A program made the position numbers and the translations under genes. A model generated the notes under the pieces. That model saw only the letters and a program-made list of their open reading frames with translations. It searched no databases and was not told the DNA's origin. A stretch of DNA of 64,000 nt from Marsupella aquatica. Its lineage: Eukaryota > Marchantiophyta. Shown here in pieces: positions 12,051 through 24,210 of the stretch (the first letter of the stretch is position 1; every line of letters starts with the position of its first letter). Location: NCBI GenBank assembly GCA_973895155.1, contig OZ316894.1, positions 9,424,001-9,488,000 on the forward strand, read 5' to 3'.

Positions 12051-12935
12051 AAAATCAAGCCCTTTGGAGAACACAACACAATTTCAACAGTAGCCCAGCT
12101 GGAATAGAATCTGGTGAGTTAACCAATGAGATAGGCAATAGGGCCCCTATCCTTCATGATTGTTACCTTTAGAGCCAACTCCACCAACCAGATGCAGACT
12201 TGCAAAAAGGCTGGCTTTGCAAGAACAACTCGATGGCCCTCTCTATTTTTTAATGAAAAATACAATATCGGCACAATGAAAAATAGTGATGATCTAAGCC
12301 CTGAGAATTGCAACACACACACTTATCTAGAAAAGCATGGTGAGGACAAAAACTAAGGATAAGGACTCATCTCAAAGGTATAAAAGAGAAAATGGAGCCC
12401 CCACATTGTGAAGCCATCCAAAAGTTATTTTGGGAAGCAAAGTTAATGTTTAGATAGTGTAAATTGACACATCTGACAAGATACTCGAGAGGGTGTCAAA
12501 CATGCACAGCCCATTTTGAGACAGTATTTTTGATTGAGACAGCACCTTTCTTTTGAATTAATATTCATATTTTTGAATCTCAAAATGTGTTGGGCACAAA
12601 GGAAAGTCAAATGTAATGGCTCCTATGTGCCCATCTAAGCATGAACTTTGCTTTGTTTGCTCACACTGTTTAGAACATTCGACACTGTACCCGGGACTGT
12701 ACCACTACTTTAACCATGGTTAAGCTAGTTTTCTTTAAAGGTTTCTACTAAGTTTTGAAAACAGCTTCAGATATAATTAAATTCATTGAGTATATGGGAT
12801 GCTCAGGAGGGTACAAAGTCCACCCCTCGCACGAAGCAACATATCTGATGGCTAAGCTACATAAAAGATTGAACACTTGGGCCAAGCAACATTTTGATGG
12901 CTAAGCTACAGAAAAATTGAACACTTGGGCCAATC
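12051..12935. other. Intergenic with a short tandem duplication
   Basis: No gene was recognised. At about 12,833-12,930 two 49-base copies share aagcaacat...gatggctaagctaca and gaacacttgggcc. Confidence 0.45.
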
Positions 12936-12939
12936 ATAG

Positions 12940-14480
12940 CCTAATGCTGGCTGGGAGGATGATCATGTTGAAACACGTTTTAAACCACCACCCAAACCAC
13001 CACTAGCCATGACAAAAACCTGGTTATACTTCCTTGAATTTGCGGAGCAATATGGAACTGGAGAGGAGAAGAATCAGAGACAAATGAAAAAGTAATGGAC
13101 ACTTCCCCCTTTTAAATGGCTAGGGGCGGTTTAATTAAGAGCAATCCCGATTATCATATGATGATTCTTGGACTCTATAAATCGGGGTTTGCTGAGATGG
13201 AAAAGGTCTGCAGGCATTTCTCATGGGGTAGCAATCAGCTTGGAAAGCACAAGAAACCATCGATAGCTTGGTCTGTGATTACCACCCTCAAAGCAGATGG
13301 AAGACTCCTCTCATTCGAACAACAATCAAAATCATTGCAAATGCGACATGAGTCGAAACTCATCACTGGCAACATAAGAGAATGAACCCTCATGGCCCAA
13401 GAAATCATCTTGAAGAGTGCGCGACTGGGACCACTCAAGAAGGAGTATTGTTAATGGTCCTGCTTGGAGATCATACTACTTAGCCCGGACCTCAAAATTA
13501 GAGGATCTCATACCATCTGGCAGCTTCTTAATTAAGAGCTGGATCACCCAATATCCTCATTTATGCTTTAACTTTGGAGTAGGACCATTGCCAAGACAAC
13601 TTTATATCGAACAGGCTGTGATTCTTTTCTTTCAAGATAAGCACAAGCCGTGGCAGGAGCAAGTGGACCTTAGGCGCTTCTTTGCCAATCAGAGGATTAA
13701 GAGGGTGGGCGACCTGATCACGTCTGATCATTGCTGGGGCGATAGGGAGGCTCTCATCTCTAGGATCAGGAGCACTAGACTGGTAAGATTGAACATATTC
13801 AGAGAATTCTATGAGGAGCTTACACTCAGAGCTACTCCTACTGAGGTGAATTTGCTTGAGTGCCAGGGATGGGATGGAAGTGGGGATGGAAATCCCACAA
13901 TTGTGGATGAAAATTTCCAGCTAGTATGTGGGCCTATGTGGCCTTGTAAAACACTTCCGACAATACTACACTGAACAGAAGGTCGGGCCAACTTGGGACA
14001 GTGAATGACTAGGACCATCGATGGAGGAAGAAGTGGGGAGGTTGCACCCTACCCAAGGTCCAATTCTTTATCTGGTGCCTTGTTCATCATGGCTCCTTTA
14101 CTAATGGCTGAGCTACGCACTAGGGTGTCTACTCTAGAATGTGCGACCGAAGCAACCTTAGCTTCAAGAATAGTGAACGCCTCATTTTAGTTGCAAGATG
14201 TGAGATCAAGACGCTGCTTGCTCACTCCAAGAACCTAAATCAATTGCAAAGCATTCTCTCTGACTCCGTCCATGCTGCATTCGGATATTGCAGAAAGATA
14301 GTCCCAAACCACTGGTGTTTATCATGGAACTCTACAACAAATTATGGAAAGAAAGGAATGTGTGGGTGTATTCTCAATTCTGTGGTATTCATCCCAAGCT
14401 GGGTCATTCTGAAGAAAATGGGTGATCATCTCAAAGCTCTGCTTGCCATTAGCAGATTGGATAAGAAATCAAAACACGAA
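12940..14480 (+). mobile_element. Degenerate LINE (non-LTR) reverse transcriptase remnant
   Basis: Broken frames read as the C-terminal half of a plant L1-type reverse transcriptase. Near 12,945 is LAGRMIMLKHVLNHHP. From about 13,150 come YHMMILGLYKSGF, then FSWGSNQLGKHKKPSIAW with a following KADG (family consensus FLWG...KKPLIAW...KADGG). From about 14,050 there is a zf-RVT-like stretch (VQFFIWCLVHHGSFTN) and later a C/H-rich segment. Stops and frameshifts throughout show it is dead. A small MITE-like sequence interrupts it near 13,000-13,130. Confidence 0.7.
12980..13134. mobile_element. Short TIR element (MITE-like) inside the LINE
   Basis: The left end aaaccaccactagccat (12,994-13,010) is matched in inverse by atggctaggggcggttt (13,116-13,132), giving terminal inverted repeats round about 120 bases of AT-rich sequence. 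It splits the LINE frame between LNHHP and YHMMIL. The same terminal motif recurs in the dispersed repeats ending near 39,590 and 50,090. Confidence 0.6.
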
Positions 14481-14499
14481 TGAACTAGGCTTCATTCTT

Positions 14500-14950
14500 G
14501 TTCTTGGGCAACTCTGGAGTTCCCTAGTGCTATGAGTGCATGCATCTTGAATGGTTCTTTTTTCATGATTGTAGTTCCAATAGTCACTGGATTTCTGACA
14601 ACCTTGGGGGTCTCACTATATGGAGCCTTCCTATGAGGCATTTCCATCACCTTGCCAATTTTTTAGTCATTGGATCCCCTAAAATGTAAGAATTAAAAAA
14701 AACAAAACCCTAATTTACAATATTGTAAAAATTTGGTTTAAAAAATATAAAATGTTCTTATTAGTCACCATTGGATTTAAAAGAAACTAACATTCTTTCC
14801 ATAATAATTTAAAGTCTTCCTTTAAAATCAATAAAATTAGATTATCTTTTGTTGCATGTGATATGTCATTTTTGTGGAATTAAAATCCTCGAGATGACAA
14901 CCAGACTAATTATAGTAGACACTAGCCCCATGTCTGTGCATTGCACAAAA
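14500..14950. other. Intergenic, AT-rich
   Basis: No coding, RNA or repeat signal that I can support. Confidence 0.4.
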
Positions 14951-14954
14951 GATG

Positions 14955-15390
14955 TCATGGTGAAGAAAAGATCTTGAAGTGAAAAAGATGTTGAGGTGAG
15001 AAAAAGAAGTCGAGGTGAATAAAGATGTTAAGGTGAGAAAAAGACATTGAGGAGAGAAAATAATGTCATAATGATATAAAGATGCTCAGGTGAGAAAAAA
15101 ATGGCGAGATGAAATAAAAGAAGTCAAGGAGAGAAAAGATGGAAAGGTGAGAAAAAGACGTTAAAGGAAGGAAAGTATATTGAGGAGAAATAGATGTCAC
15201 GATGAGATAAAGATGTGAAGGTGAGGAAAAAATGGTGAGTTGAGATAAAAGATGTCAAGGAGAGAAAAACATGGCAAGATGAGACAAAGATAAAATGTGG
15301 AGAAGAGAAAATGATGTTGAGGAGTGCAAAAGAAGTAGAGGGGAGAAAAGATGTGGCGCTACTTGTGAGTGAGAGAAAATGGATGTATAG
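14955..15390. repeat. Polypurine degenerate tandem repeat
   Basis: About 430 bases are almost all purine on the plus strand, built from degenerate units of the type aagatgtcaaggtgagaaaa with a period near 20. The Ser/Phe-rich open frame on the opposite strand (15,124-15,462) is a product of this composition. Confidence 0.8.
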
Positions 15391-15499
15391 GTGAATCTGA
15401 TTGTGCAAAAAAAAAAAAACATTTTTGATAAAGGGCCAGAATTTCTCTCTCCTATTTTTCATTTTGTAAAGAATGAAGAATATTTATTTATTTTGTTTG

Positions 15500-15520
15500 G
15501 TGGGGGGGGGGGGGGGGGTA
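15500..15520. repeat. Poly-G tract
   Basis: A run of about 18-20 G residues on the plus strand. It could form a G-quadruplex, and its true length may be unreliable. Confidence 0.8.
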
Positions 15521-15616
15521 TTATTGTGTTTGATATGATGAGTCTTTTGATTTCTTCTTGTTATTATTGTTATTTGTACCAAGGAAAAATTGAAAGATGG
15601 ATAGAATAGACAATTT

Positions 15617-15872
15617 CACATGAATTATTTTAAAATCAAAATAAATTTTTAATTATTCTACATTCATTATTGATTTGCTTTAAAAGGTCTGTAGTTCTGG
15701 GGTAGGAAGTAGCCTAGATCCAAAACAAACTTATAATGAAAAGAGTGTCCTGCCCTGAATACCAGGCATGCACAGAGGGCAAGGAGGTGAGGGTACAATT
15801 TTAAATGAATTGTTTTAAAATGAAAATAGTTTTTTAATTATTCTCCATTCATGATTGATGTGCATTCAAAAG
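15617..15872. repeat. Direct repeats flanking the foldback element
   Basis: A segment with ttttaattattct, cattcat and aaaaggt occurs at about 15,635-15,688 and again at 15,815-15,872. A second motif containing ccaggcatgcac and gagggcaaggaggt (about 15,745-15,797) recurs on the far side of the foldback at about 16,595-16,625. The foldback therefore sits inside an older duplicated sequence. Confidence 0.6.
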
Positions 15873-15879
15873 GTAATCA

Positions 15880-16560
15880 TCACCGTGCGTTAAATCTACA
15901 CCGATAAATGCTCCCCAATCTTCCTGGGGCCCCGTACACTGCCCGTCCCAGTCCCTGATATTGCTGCCCGCTCTGGTTCAAGTTTGCCAGAACATAGACC
16001 AAAACTCTACCATTTTGTCACTTGCTCCGGCCCAATCACTTTTGTGTTGTCGACTTTGGGTTTATGTTCTGGCACCCTTCACTTGCTTTTGCCCGCTCCG
16101 GCCCAAATCCCCATTGATGTTGCCCACTCCGGCCCAAGTTTGCCACAACATAAACCAATACTCTATCTTTAATCATGACTTATCCAAAGTACTAGGCTTT
16201 GCTTGAACACTTAGACACTATTATGAAACAATGATGACTCCATTGGAAAGAAATGTTGCCAGAACATGAACCACAACTCCATAAGGAAGAAGTCAATGGC
16301 ACAAAGTTGATCGGGCCGGAGTGAGCGACAAAAAGTGAAGGGTCCCAAAACATAAATCTAAAGTCAATGACACAATGTTAATCGGGCTGGAGCGGGTGAC
16401 AAAATGACAGAGTCTTAGTTTATTTTTGGCAAACTTGGGCCGGAGCAGGCAACAACAATGGGGACTGGGATGGGCAGTGTCCAGGGCCCCAGGATGATCG
16501 GGGACCATTTACGTGGTGTAGATTTAATGCACAGTGTAATCATCTACAATCGAGCCAAAA
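15880..16560. mobile_element. Foldback (long inverted repeat) element
   Basis: The left arm (about 15,880-16,170) and right arm (about 16,270-16,555) are imperfect inverted copies of nearly 300 bases each. Left-arm landmarks ttaaatctacacc, ctggggccc, cactgccc and gcccaagtttgcca recur in the same order in the reverse complement of the right arm. A sub-motif ctccggcccaagtttgcca occurs twice within the left arm. There is no coding capacity. This structure fits a foldback or large MITE mobilised by another element's transposase. Confidence 0.7.
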
Positions 16561-16629
16561 AACTTGTCATGAAAGAGTGTCTTGCATGAGGACCAGGCAT
16601 GCACGGAGGGTAAGGAGGTACTGTACCCT

Positions 16630-18090
16630 CACCAGGAGTTCAAGAAAAGTACCTTCAATTGTACCTAGCAGCCAAGTGCTTGCGAGGGCAAGGAGGGGAG
16701 CCTAGGACAGTACCTGCTGTACCGGCTGACGCTTATCCCCATATTGATGGTCGATGTGAGGCGTAGAGGTGAGGTGTTAGAGAGAGGCCATGGACCGATG
16801 GCCAGTATTGCGGGGCATGGGAGGCCTCACAAGGGAGGGTGAGTGCTGATCAAACGGATACAAAAAATACCCCAAATATCTAACGGTCGATTTTGATTCC
16901 CGCCAATATTGGATTTTGTAATGGGACGAAGGACAAAAAATGCGCGCCATCGTCTATTATAGTAGTAGATAACAAGAGTAATCATAGGAGGAGACTAAAG
17001 CAGGGATTTTGACATTCACAGGAATCACCCTCCTTGTGAGCAGTATTGAGAATGTACAACAAATAATCACAAACAACATAAGCCAAATCTTAGCTATCCT
17101 CTTTGGACTTTTGTGGATAACAAAGACTAGTGGCTCTTTTGGACTCTTTGGCCCAATTGAACAGTTGGCTATGGGGGTGGGGTTTCTCTTTCCTGCAGGT
17201 TTGGGGGTTCTTCCTTGTGTGTGGGGGGTTCAGTTTGGGCGGTTTTTGCCCCCTGCCTGCTATAAAGCTGTTTCATATTTATTAAAAAAAATTAAAAAAT
17301 GAAAGTAAATTCATTGAGTTTGTTCCTGAATTAATCATGGTGTAACAATCTTTTATTTTTATTTGTAAACCTTGATGAAGCAAAGATAGTATGTGAAGGG
17401 TTAACTTCAGGAGAAATCTCAAATGTGGCACCCCCTCATCTCAATGTGGCTATTGTTTGTAGGTTTGGGATTAATTTCCTTGCAGCCCATTGGCATTGGA
17501 CAGTCTTTCATGCAAATAGTTTTTTGTCAACCTAAACAGTCTACATCAACATTACCTTGCACCCAATTTAGATGGTTATTCTCTTTACTCAAGAGTGGTA
17601 CCGGGAGTGGGAGAGATGGGAGTGATATGGGAAAGAGAAGTAAAAAGGAGGACCCATAGTCCATTTATCTGCTTGCCTGCACCTTGTGCCCATTTCCGTT
17701 CCCTTGGGCCTCACCCACACACAAATTCTCCTCATGTGAGGGGGAGCCGGCAAGAAGGGGGAGGAGAAGGAGGAGGAGAAAGAAATTGTTGGGCAACCCT
17801 GCTTGGACCCTGCAGCCACCAGCATCTGTCTCACACACCCTCACATTTCCCTGTGCCCTTGCCCTCCCAAACAACATCACTTTTGCAACAATAGCATCGA
17901 CCAAAATGACGACATTGCCGCACCAACAACCATGCACCCAACCAAATTGACACTGTTTGCAACCACAAAATGATAACACAATTGATATAGCTGGAATAAC
18001 AACACTTCCATAACAATCACTTGGTCACAATGACAACCCATACTGCCTTTGACAAGCACGACACAATCAGAGTGACAAACCAACCAGAAG
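16630..18090. other. Intergenic, low-complexity open frames only
   Basis: Several overlapping open frames between 17,580 and 18,020 on both strands come from G/A-rich and C-rich low-complexity sequence. No splice-supported gene or recognisable domain is present. Confidence 0.4.
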
Positions 18091-18095
18091 CATCA

Positions 18096-18289
18096 CACGC
18101 TTGCAATGATAACTATGCAATGCATGGGCATAGGGTTGAAAAGTTCACCTTCTCTGAAAAACACGCTTGCAATGATAACTATGCAATGCATGGGCATAGG
18201 GTTGAAAAGTTCACCTTCTCTGCAAAACACGCTTGCAATGATAACTATGCAATGCACAGGGTTGAAAAGTTCACCTTCTCTGCAAAACG
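18096..18289 (+). repeat. 66-base tandem repeat, three copies
   Basis: Three head-to-tail units start at 18,096, 18,162 and 18,228 with cacgcttgcaatgataacta and end in gttcaccttctctg. Units 1 and 2 are nearly identical; unit 3 has lost 6 bases. The period is a multiple of three, so the plus-strand frame stays open through the units (ACNDNYAMH...VEKFTFS), but nothing else supports a gene. Confidence 0.9.
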
Positions 18290-18357
18290 TTTTTCTTTCT
18301 CAATTGACTTCCTTGACAATTTTTGCACAAAGATATTTGTAACACAATGATATCTTT

Positions 18358-18625
18358 TGCTTAACAACATCTTTTATGCAAAGATTTTAAACATAGACAT
18401 CTAGTGTACAATGCACAGGTATTGAGCTAATTAGTGTTTACACAAAGTTTGGTATTGAGCTAGTCACTATCTACAAAATGTCATTTGCATAACAAACTTT
18501 TCGACAAAGACATCTTGTGTACGATGCACAGGTCTTGAGCTAATTAGTGTTATATCATTTGCATAACAAACTTTTGGACAAAGACATCGTGTGTACAATG
18601 CACTGATATGTAGCTAATTAGTGTT
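18358..18625. repeat. Degenerate tandem repeat of about 100 bases
   Basis: Three diverged units share gacatc.tgtgtac.atgcac, ttgagctaattagtgtt and tttgcataacaaactttt. Confidence 0.75.
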
Positions 18626-18639
18626 ATTCAAAGATTGGC

Positions 18640-19406
18640 TGATTCGAGTTGAGCGCTGAATTACTGTATGCAGAGATTGAGTCATTCGAGTTGATAGCTT
18701 TGACACCCATCGTTGGAACTTGTCCCCCGGGCAAACTCAAGCACTCATCCATCTCTCCCGTTTTCTCCACTGTCTTCTACTCGCTCCTCTCTCCTTACAA
18801 AGATTGGCTGATTGGAGTGGAGAACTTTTGCGCTCATCGTTTTCCACACCACCTTCACCATACCTGCAATCACGGATTCCAAGGTTTCTCTTCTGTCCTT
18901 GACTCTTTTGTGTTCCCTGCTTTTGTATGTTGTTGGCACTTGCTTAGTGTAGTGGCTGAGTTTTCTGGTTTTGAGTGCAAATCCTCGTGAATCAAAAGCT
19001 TCTCCGGTGTGGTCGACCTGTTGGAGTAAATTCTCGTCCACCGTAGCTTGATTGCTTGGCTCGTCTTTCGTCTTGCGGATTGTTACTAATGTGATGCGAT
19101 ACAGAGTATGATCATCGTTTGAGTGGAGTAGAGTTCTGTGAAGTTTTTATTTCGCTAAAATTGTGTTGGTTGTCTTGTTTTAGGGCTTAAGAGCTGCGGG
19201 CGATTGTTTCTTGCAGCAGCGACATTTTGTTGATTCCGCTCCTGTCCGTGGGAAAACGGAATTAGGTCACCGAGTGCTTCCTCAGGTGGTGTCTGATTGA
19301 AATGGGATATTAAGGTGAAGGAATGAATCTCAGACGAGAGCTCGAGGTTTTTGGAAGCTCGGAACACATTTGAAATTGAGAGCAGAGTCTATTGGCAGGA
19401 GGCATC
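18640..19406 (+). promoter_or_regulatory. Probable promoter/5' UTR of the CHERP-like gene
   Basis: The sequence from 18,640 is pyrimidine-rich and not repeated elsewhere in the window, unlike the tandem repeats before it. It runs up to the ATG at 19,407 and is assigned by position only. The open frames within it have no recognisable domain. Confidence 0.35.
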
Positions 19407-22330
19407 ATGGATCAGGGACCGGGACCAGGATATCCTCCACACGCCTATCTATCTCCGCAGCAGCAATTTCAGTACCATCCGTCGTCGGGCTATCCGTTCG
19501 GAGGCCCTGGGGGTGCTCCTGCTCCAGTCGTCCAAGCGCAGCAGCAGCAGCAGGGGGTTGCCGTCTCGGGGTTTTTCAATCCTTGGGACCCTCCTCCGCC
19601 CCCGGTACCCCCTCCGTCCGACTCGGACTTGCAGAAGAGGATCGATAAGCTCGTCGAGTATGCTGCAAAGAATGGACCTCAATTCGAGGCTTTGATGAAG
19701 GATAAGCAGAAGGAAAACCCTGCCTACTCTTTTCTGTTTGGGGCGGAGGGGCACGATTATTACCGGTACAGGCTGTGGCTAACGATAAATCCTCATCTCG
19801 GCCCTTTAAATCCTCCTGCACTTCCTCAAGTGAATCTCAATAATTTGACGTCCTTGAATCCTTCCCTGGGATCCTTAAACCCTGCGATTAATGCTGCATT
19901 GAACTCCGTTGTAGGCGTACCTCCGCCAGCAGGGGCAGCGTTTCGTCCTTCCGCTGGTTTCTATAGCCAACCGCAGCAGCAGCAGCCGTTTTTCGATCAA
20001 TTCCAGCATGACGCTTATGGGCAATATAACGCGCAGCATTTGGCTGCTCCGGGGCCGGTGCCTTCAGAGATCCTTGCAGAGTTTAAGGGTATACTGGATG
20101 GCTTAACTGGTACGAAAGAGTCTATCAAAGGGGCTAAAATCTGGTTCATGCAAAGGATATCTTTCGGGCTTGCACTGGCGGAGGCCATGCGTGACCGTGT
20201 TCTTAGTCTTGAAGGCGATGTCGAGAGGCAGCTCCACATTATATACTTGGCCAATGACATCCTTTTCAGTAGGTAAACCCTGCATCCTTTGCCCGTGTGA
20301 TTGGTCTATTGTCTACATTCTTGCTGTAGTCCTGTTTCTTCTGAACGTGCGCTGGACTTGTCTCCCGCTTTCCAGTTCGTTTGACTGATTCCGATGTACA
20401 CCCATTGTTGCTTGCCTCCATCTGGGGTGTCTATGGTACGTTACTAAAGTTGTCTGGAGGCCAAGAGTATGACTGTATTACTGAGTTTGTATGCCTTGAT
20501 TCATTTTGCTGTTGATATCTCCATTGTTCCTACAGCACAATCTCATCTGAACTGGTTCTATCCGTCCAGTTTAATCCCACATCTTTACAATTTCTTCTAT
20601 TGCTGTTATGACAATCGGTGCTGGACTGTCAGTCTGCACTAGCAGCATCTAGCAAAACTATCTCCATTTGCTTGTGATGGATAGCCTGAAACGGCAAGCA
20701 GTGATCAAATAACGAGGAATATTGACATTTCTGAGACACTTCTGGTGGCAAGTTTTCCTTCACCTTCCTGCTTGTTTTCCTGCTTATTTTGTCGGTTTTG
20801 CTATTGATTAGCTGATCATTGGGTTTGTTCGTGTTCCTGTCAGCTTGCAGCACCGGAGCAATCCCAAGGAACTTGATAGTGAAGCTTTGGCTTTGAGGCC
20901 AGTTTTGGGTGCTATGCTCGCAGCTATCTACCACGATCGTCAGGACCCGGAAGTCAACCAGGATCGGCTGCAAAAAATACTGCAATTCTGGGGTGTCAAA
21001 GAAGTTTATGATATCGACACAATTAATACTTTTGAAGGAGAGATGGTAGCCGGACCTCCACCACCATCAGAACCGACGGTCGCTCTGCACCCACCAGCAG
21101 GTTGGTAGAAATAATTGATTTGATCTCTAACGTAATCGAGGGACCGCTGAAATCGGGATCTGGAGATGTATTGTAATTTGTGACGTTAATATCTTTAGGA
21201 AATATAGTTTGCCATGGCTCTGTAATAACTGTTGACATTGAGAAATAAGGATTTCCTGTCAAACAATAGGGCAAACTGTAGACGCATCAAAGGTAGTTAT
21301 GTGATAGTGCATTGAACTTTTGTTCAAAGTCGATTACTCTTATGAGCGGCTTACTGTCAGGGTATCGCACAGATTTTCTGCTCACTTTCCAGAGATGTAG
21401 TTTTCGTTGTCTGTTTATCATCGTAGCGTTTGATAAGTTTCTGCTGTTACGTAACAAACTTTTGATTGGGTGGCCGCAGGTGGAATGGGTTCATTACCTA
21501 CTGGTCCTCCTGCGTCAACAGCATTTCAGTATCCTGGTCAGTGGCAGCCAGATCAGTCACGCGCAACGCAGTCTTTGAGTGACCAGCAGCAACCACAAGA
21601 ACCATTACAACAACAGGCTTCTTTCGCTGGTGTTCTACCCGCTCCTCCATTTTTTGGAGCAGGCGTTCCGTTTACTGCTGCTGGTGCCCCTCCATTCGTG
21701 GCCGGAGCTGTTCCTACCATGTATCCAACCATGCCAGGGCCACCATTCCTTGCTCCTCTACCAACACCTGTGGTTCCAACTGCCACACCAGCTCTCGCTC
21801 AGTTGCCAAACCTGCGGACTACTGATCACTCGCCGTATCCTCTCTTCCCCCCTGGCCTAATACCTGGCATGGTGCGCAAAATGCAGATAGGCAGTGGGGT
21901 TCCTTATTCTCCTCTTAGCCCTTTGGACATCCCCAATGTCATACCACCTGCCTCAAATACTGAATCTTACATTCTGGAAAGAGTCACAAAATTTTTCAAG
22001 GAAATTCAAGAGGTGGACCCATTGGAAGGTCAGTTTAAGGCTAGGGATGGCGGCAATGTTGGTGATGGTGCAGAAGAGGGGGATGGTAGAGAGGGAGGGG
22101 CTCGAATTCCCCCACCTTCCCACATGCTGGTGGACCCTGAAACTGGTACTCTACCTGATGGTAGCGTTGAACATCGGCCAGGTGTGGGCAACTCAGGGCG
22201 GCTTGGGCTCGGGGCAGCTGTGGATCCCAATGAAGTCACACAATACGATGATGTCTATACTTCCTACAGGAAACAGCGTAGTACAAACTACCACACATCC
22301 CTTAGTGCACGTGCAGCAGCTGCAAGATAA
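19407..22330 (+). CDS. CHERP-like SURP + CID domain RNA-processing protein
   Basis: Three exons (19407-20272, 20844-21100, 21480-22330) join in frame with GT-AG borders to 1,974 bases (657 aa). Residues 1-72 are Pro/Gln/Gly-rich. Residues 75-122 form a SURP/SWAP module ([17 protein letters not shown], then NPAYSFLF and YYRYRLW). Residues about 219-355 form a CID (RNA polymerase II CTD-interacting domain), reading [15 protein letters not shown], then [10 protein letters not shown], and continuing across the first splice. A Pro-rich stretch follows, then an acidic/Gly-rich segment and the tail [20 protein letters not shown]. The SURP-then-CID order is that of human CHERP, a spliceosome-associated (U2 snRNP/SR140 partner) nuclear protein. 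The C-terminal G-patch of animal CHERP is not seen. The ATG at 19,407 is the first in frame; the frame is open upstream only from a TTG. Confidence 0.85.
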
Positions 22331-23150
22331 CCCCCTGCCTTCCCACTTACATCATTTGAGTTCCTTCTGCACCCAACCTAAATTCTTAGCAAGATTTCAG
22401 GATGACAAAGACTTCTCCTGCAGAAGCTTCTAGAAAACTTTCACATTAGGATGTCAACTAGACAGAAAAGCTGGACGTCAAGTAGACAGGGAAGCGCTCC
22501 TAGAGATGCAGACCAGTATTGGAAAAGCAGTAGACGGACGTACCAGTGCAGGACAAACTTAGGAACCTGACTTAGATGATTTCTTGGCACTCGTATCACC
22601 TTAGATATCGTTTTAGGGTACTTTTAGAAATCAATTTTCTTTGGCCCCTACAAATGTCTCATGTTTACACAAGGAAGAAGAGGTATTCATAATTGATGGG
22701 TGATATTTAATTGGTAAGTTGTATTCATCAAAGAGTTTCGTGGGCTTTGCATCCTACCTTGTTCGAGTCTGTTTGCATTTGTGCTCCATTCTTGGCTTTG
22801 CATCCTATCTTGTTCGAATTTGTGCTCATTCTCCGTTCCTCCAGTCGTACCGATGTTGCAAGGTGATCAGTTTCTCTGTTTTTGATGCTCTGTTTTTGAT
22901 GCTGCTAAATGACGATCCCCTGCTTCTGTCTCTTGAGCTCAAAGTTATTTGTATTTTAATTTTGGCATGCAGGGTAGGCTGTTATTAGTTGATCTTGAAA
23001 TTACCTTGAAGCACCTTTAAATGTCCCTGCCAATGTCCATCTCTTCTTGTGTCAATTTATGTAGTTATTTTCTACTTTGCATGATGCCCAAGTTTATGCC
23101 AAGTTATAGAAGGCATTGTTGATACTGGCAGGACTCTACCACTAGACCTG
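22331..23150. other. 3' flank of the CHERP-like gene
   Basis: Contains the expected 3' UTR; aataaa-like signals are not obvious. Bases 22,739-22,820 hold a short duplication of ggctttgcatcctac/tcttgttcga. No gene was seen. Confidence 0.4.
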
Positions 23151-23264
23151 ACAATGCTTGAATCTACAGGAATATTATACTTACTTTAAAACTTTAACAC
23201 TCTTGTGGCCCACATTGCCTGGCCTCATGCACACACTTCACAAACCCTGTGGCTTAAATGTTGC

Positions 23265-23890
23265 TGTGGCAGCCCATGTTCCTGGACATGTTGCCGCCAA
23301 GGTGGCTCGGCTCAAGGAGGAGGCCTATGCGGTTAGTTACCCAGGGATCTCTTCTACCCCTTTGCTCTTGAGGTTTTTGGTGTTCTCCACCCTCGTTTTG
23401 ACCACTTCCTTCGGGCTTGCACTGTGTATTGTATTGAGCGGAGGTTTTTTCCCCTGTTTCTGTCCTCACGGCCTTCTTTTGACAAAGGGTATCAGTGGCA
23501 CTTCAGAGGGCCCAGGCTTTCACTATTCTTCGAAGGACCGAGGCAGTCGGTTTTAGGGCCTTGAGACAGATTCCCCTCCGTGACTCTCCTATGCGGTGTA
23601 CTTTTGAGCTCTACCAGACTTTTCAGTTTATCGCCCAGTAAGGTTTGTTGTTCGTTGTTTGCTTTTTAGCCTTTTGGTTTTGTCTGGGTTACTCTTGACT
23701 TGTTTGGCCTCTTTGCCCTTCTTGGGGTCTTTTCTTTCCCCCCCTTTATTGGGTTCTTTTGCCTTTGGGACCATGTCTCCCTGTTAGTGTTTCTGTCTTT
23801 TTGGCAGTGTGATATACACATATTAACCCTCTCCTTGTCCGCCATTCATCAATTTTACTTTCCTTGTAAAGTCATTTTCATTATTTTATA
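23265..23890 (+). mobile_element. LINE 3'-end fragment, copy 1
   Basis: The translation AAHVPGHVAAKVARLKEEAY matches the longer copy at 29,690-30,507 (AHIPGHAAARAARLKEEAYA). Frameshifted pieces continue in the same order, and the 3' untranslated tail is shared (ttgggttcttttgcctttggga, tttttggcagtgtgatat). It is truncated at the 5' end and frame-broken. Confidence 0.75.
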
Positions 23891-24210
23891 ACAGATAGAT
23901 ATTTTTAATATATTTCAATATGACATGATAACATACATTTTAACATTCCTAAATAAGGTAAAATAGGAAGGAGTTAGAAGCTATATATCCGATTCTTGTT
24001 CTTGTGTACTAGTAGGGTGTCTCAATCCTTGGAGTTGCGGGAAAAAAACAAGGCTTGGAACTAGCAGTTTCGGTCACGTTTCAGCAATGTGCAGACACGG
24101 ATTTTTGTGTCCGCCACTTTTTTCCGGGGATTCGGTCTCTGACCGCAACCGGAAATAGCAAGGCGAAGTTTGAGACGCCCTATTATAGCTGGCCTGAGGC
24201 GAACCGAGAA

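Noticed and set aside
15124-15462. 112-codon Ser/Phe-rich frame
   Set aside because: Arises from the polypurine tandem repeat on the other strand.
17589-18083. Cluster of overlapping open frames on both strands
   Set aside because: Low-complexity G/A- and C-rich sequence with no domain or splice support.
18021-18350. Protein with three repeats of about 22 residues
   Set aside because: The frame is open because the tandem DNA unit is 66 bases; no start context or homologous domain.
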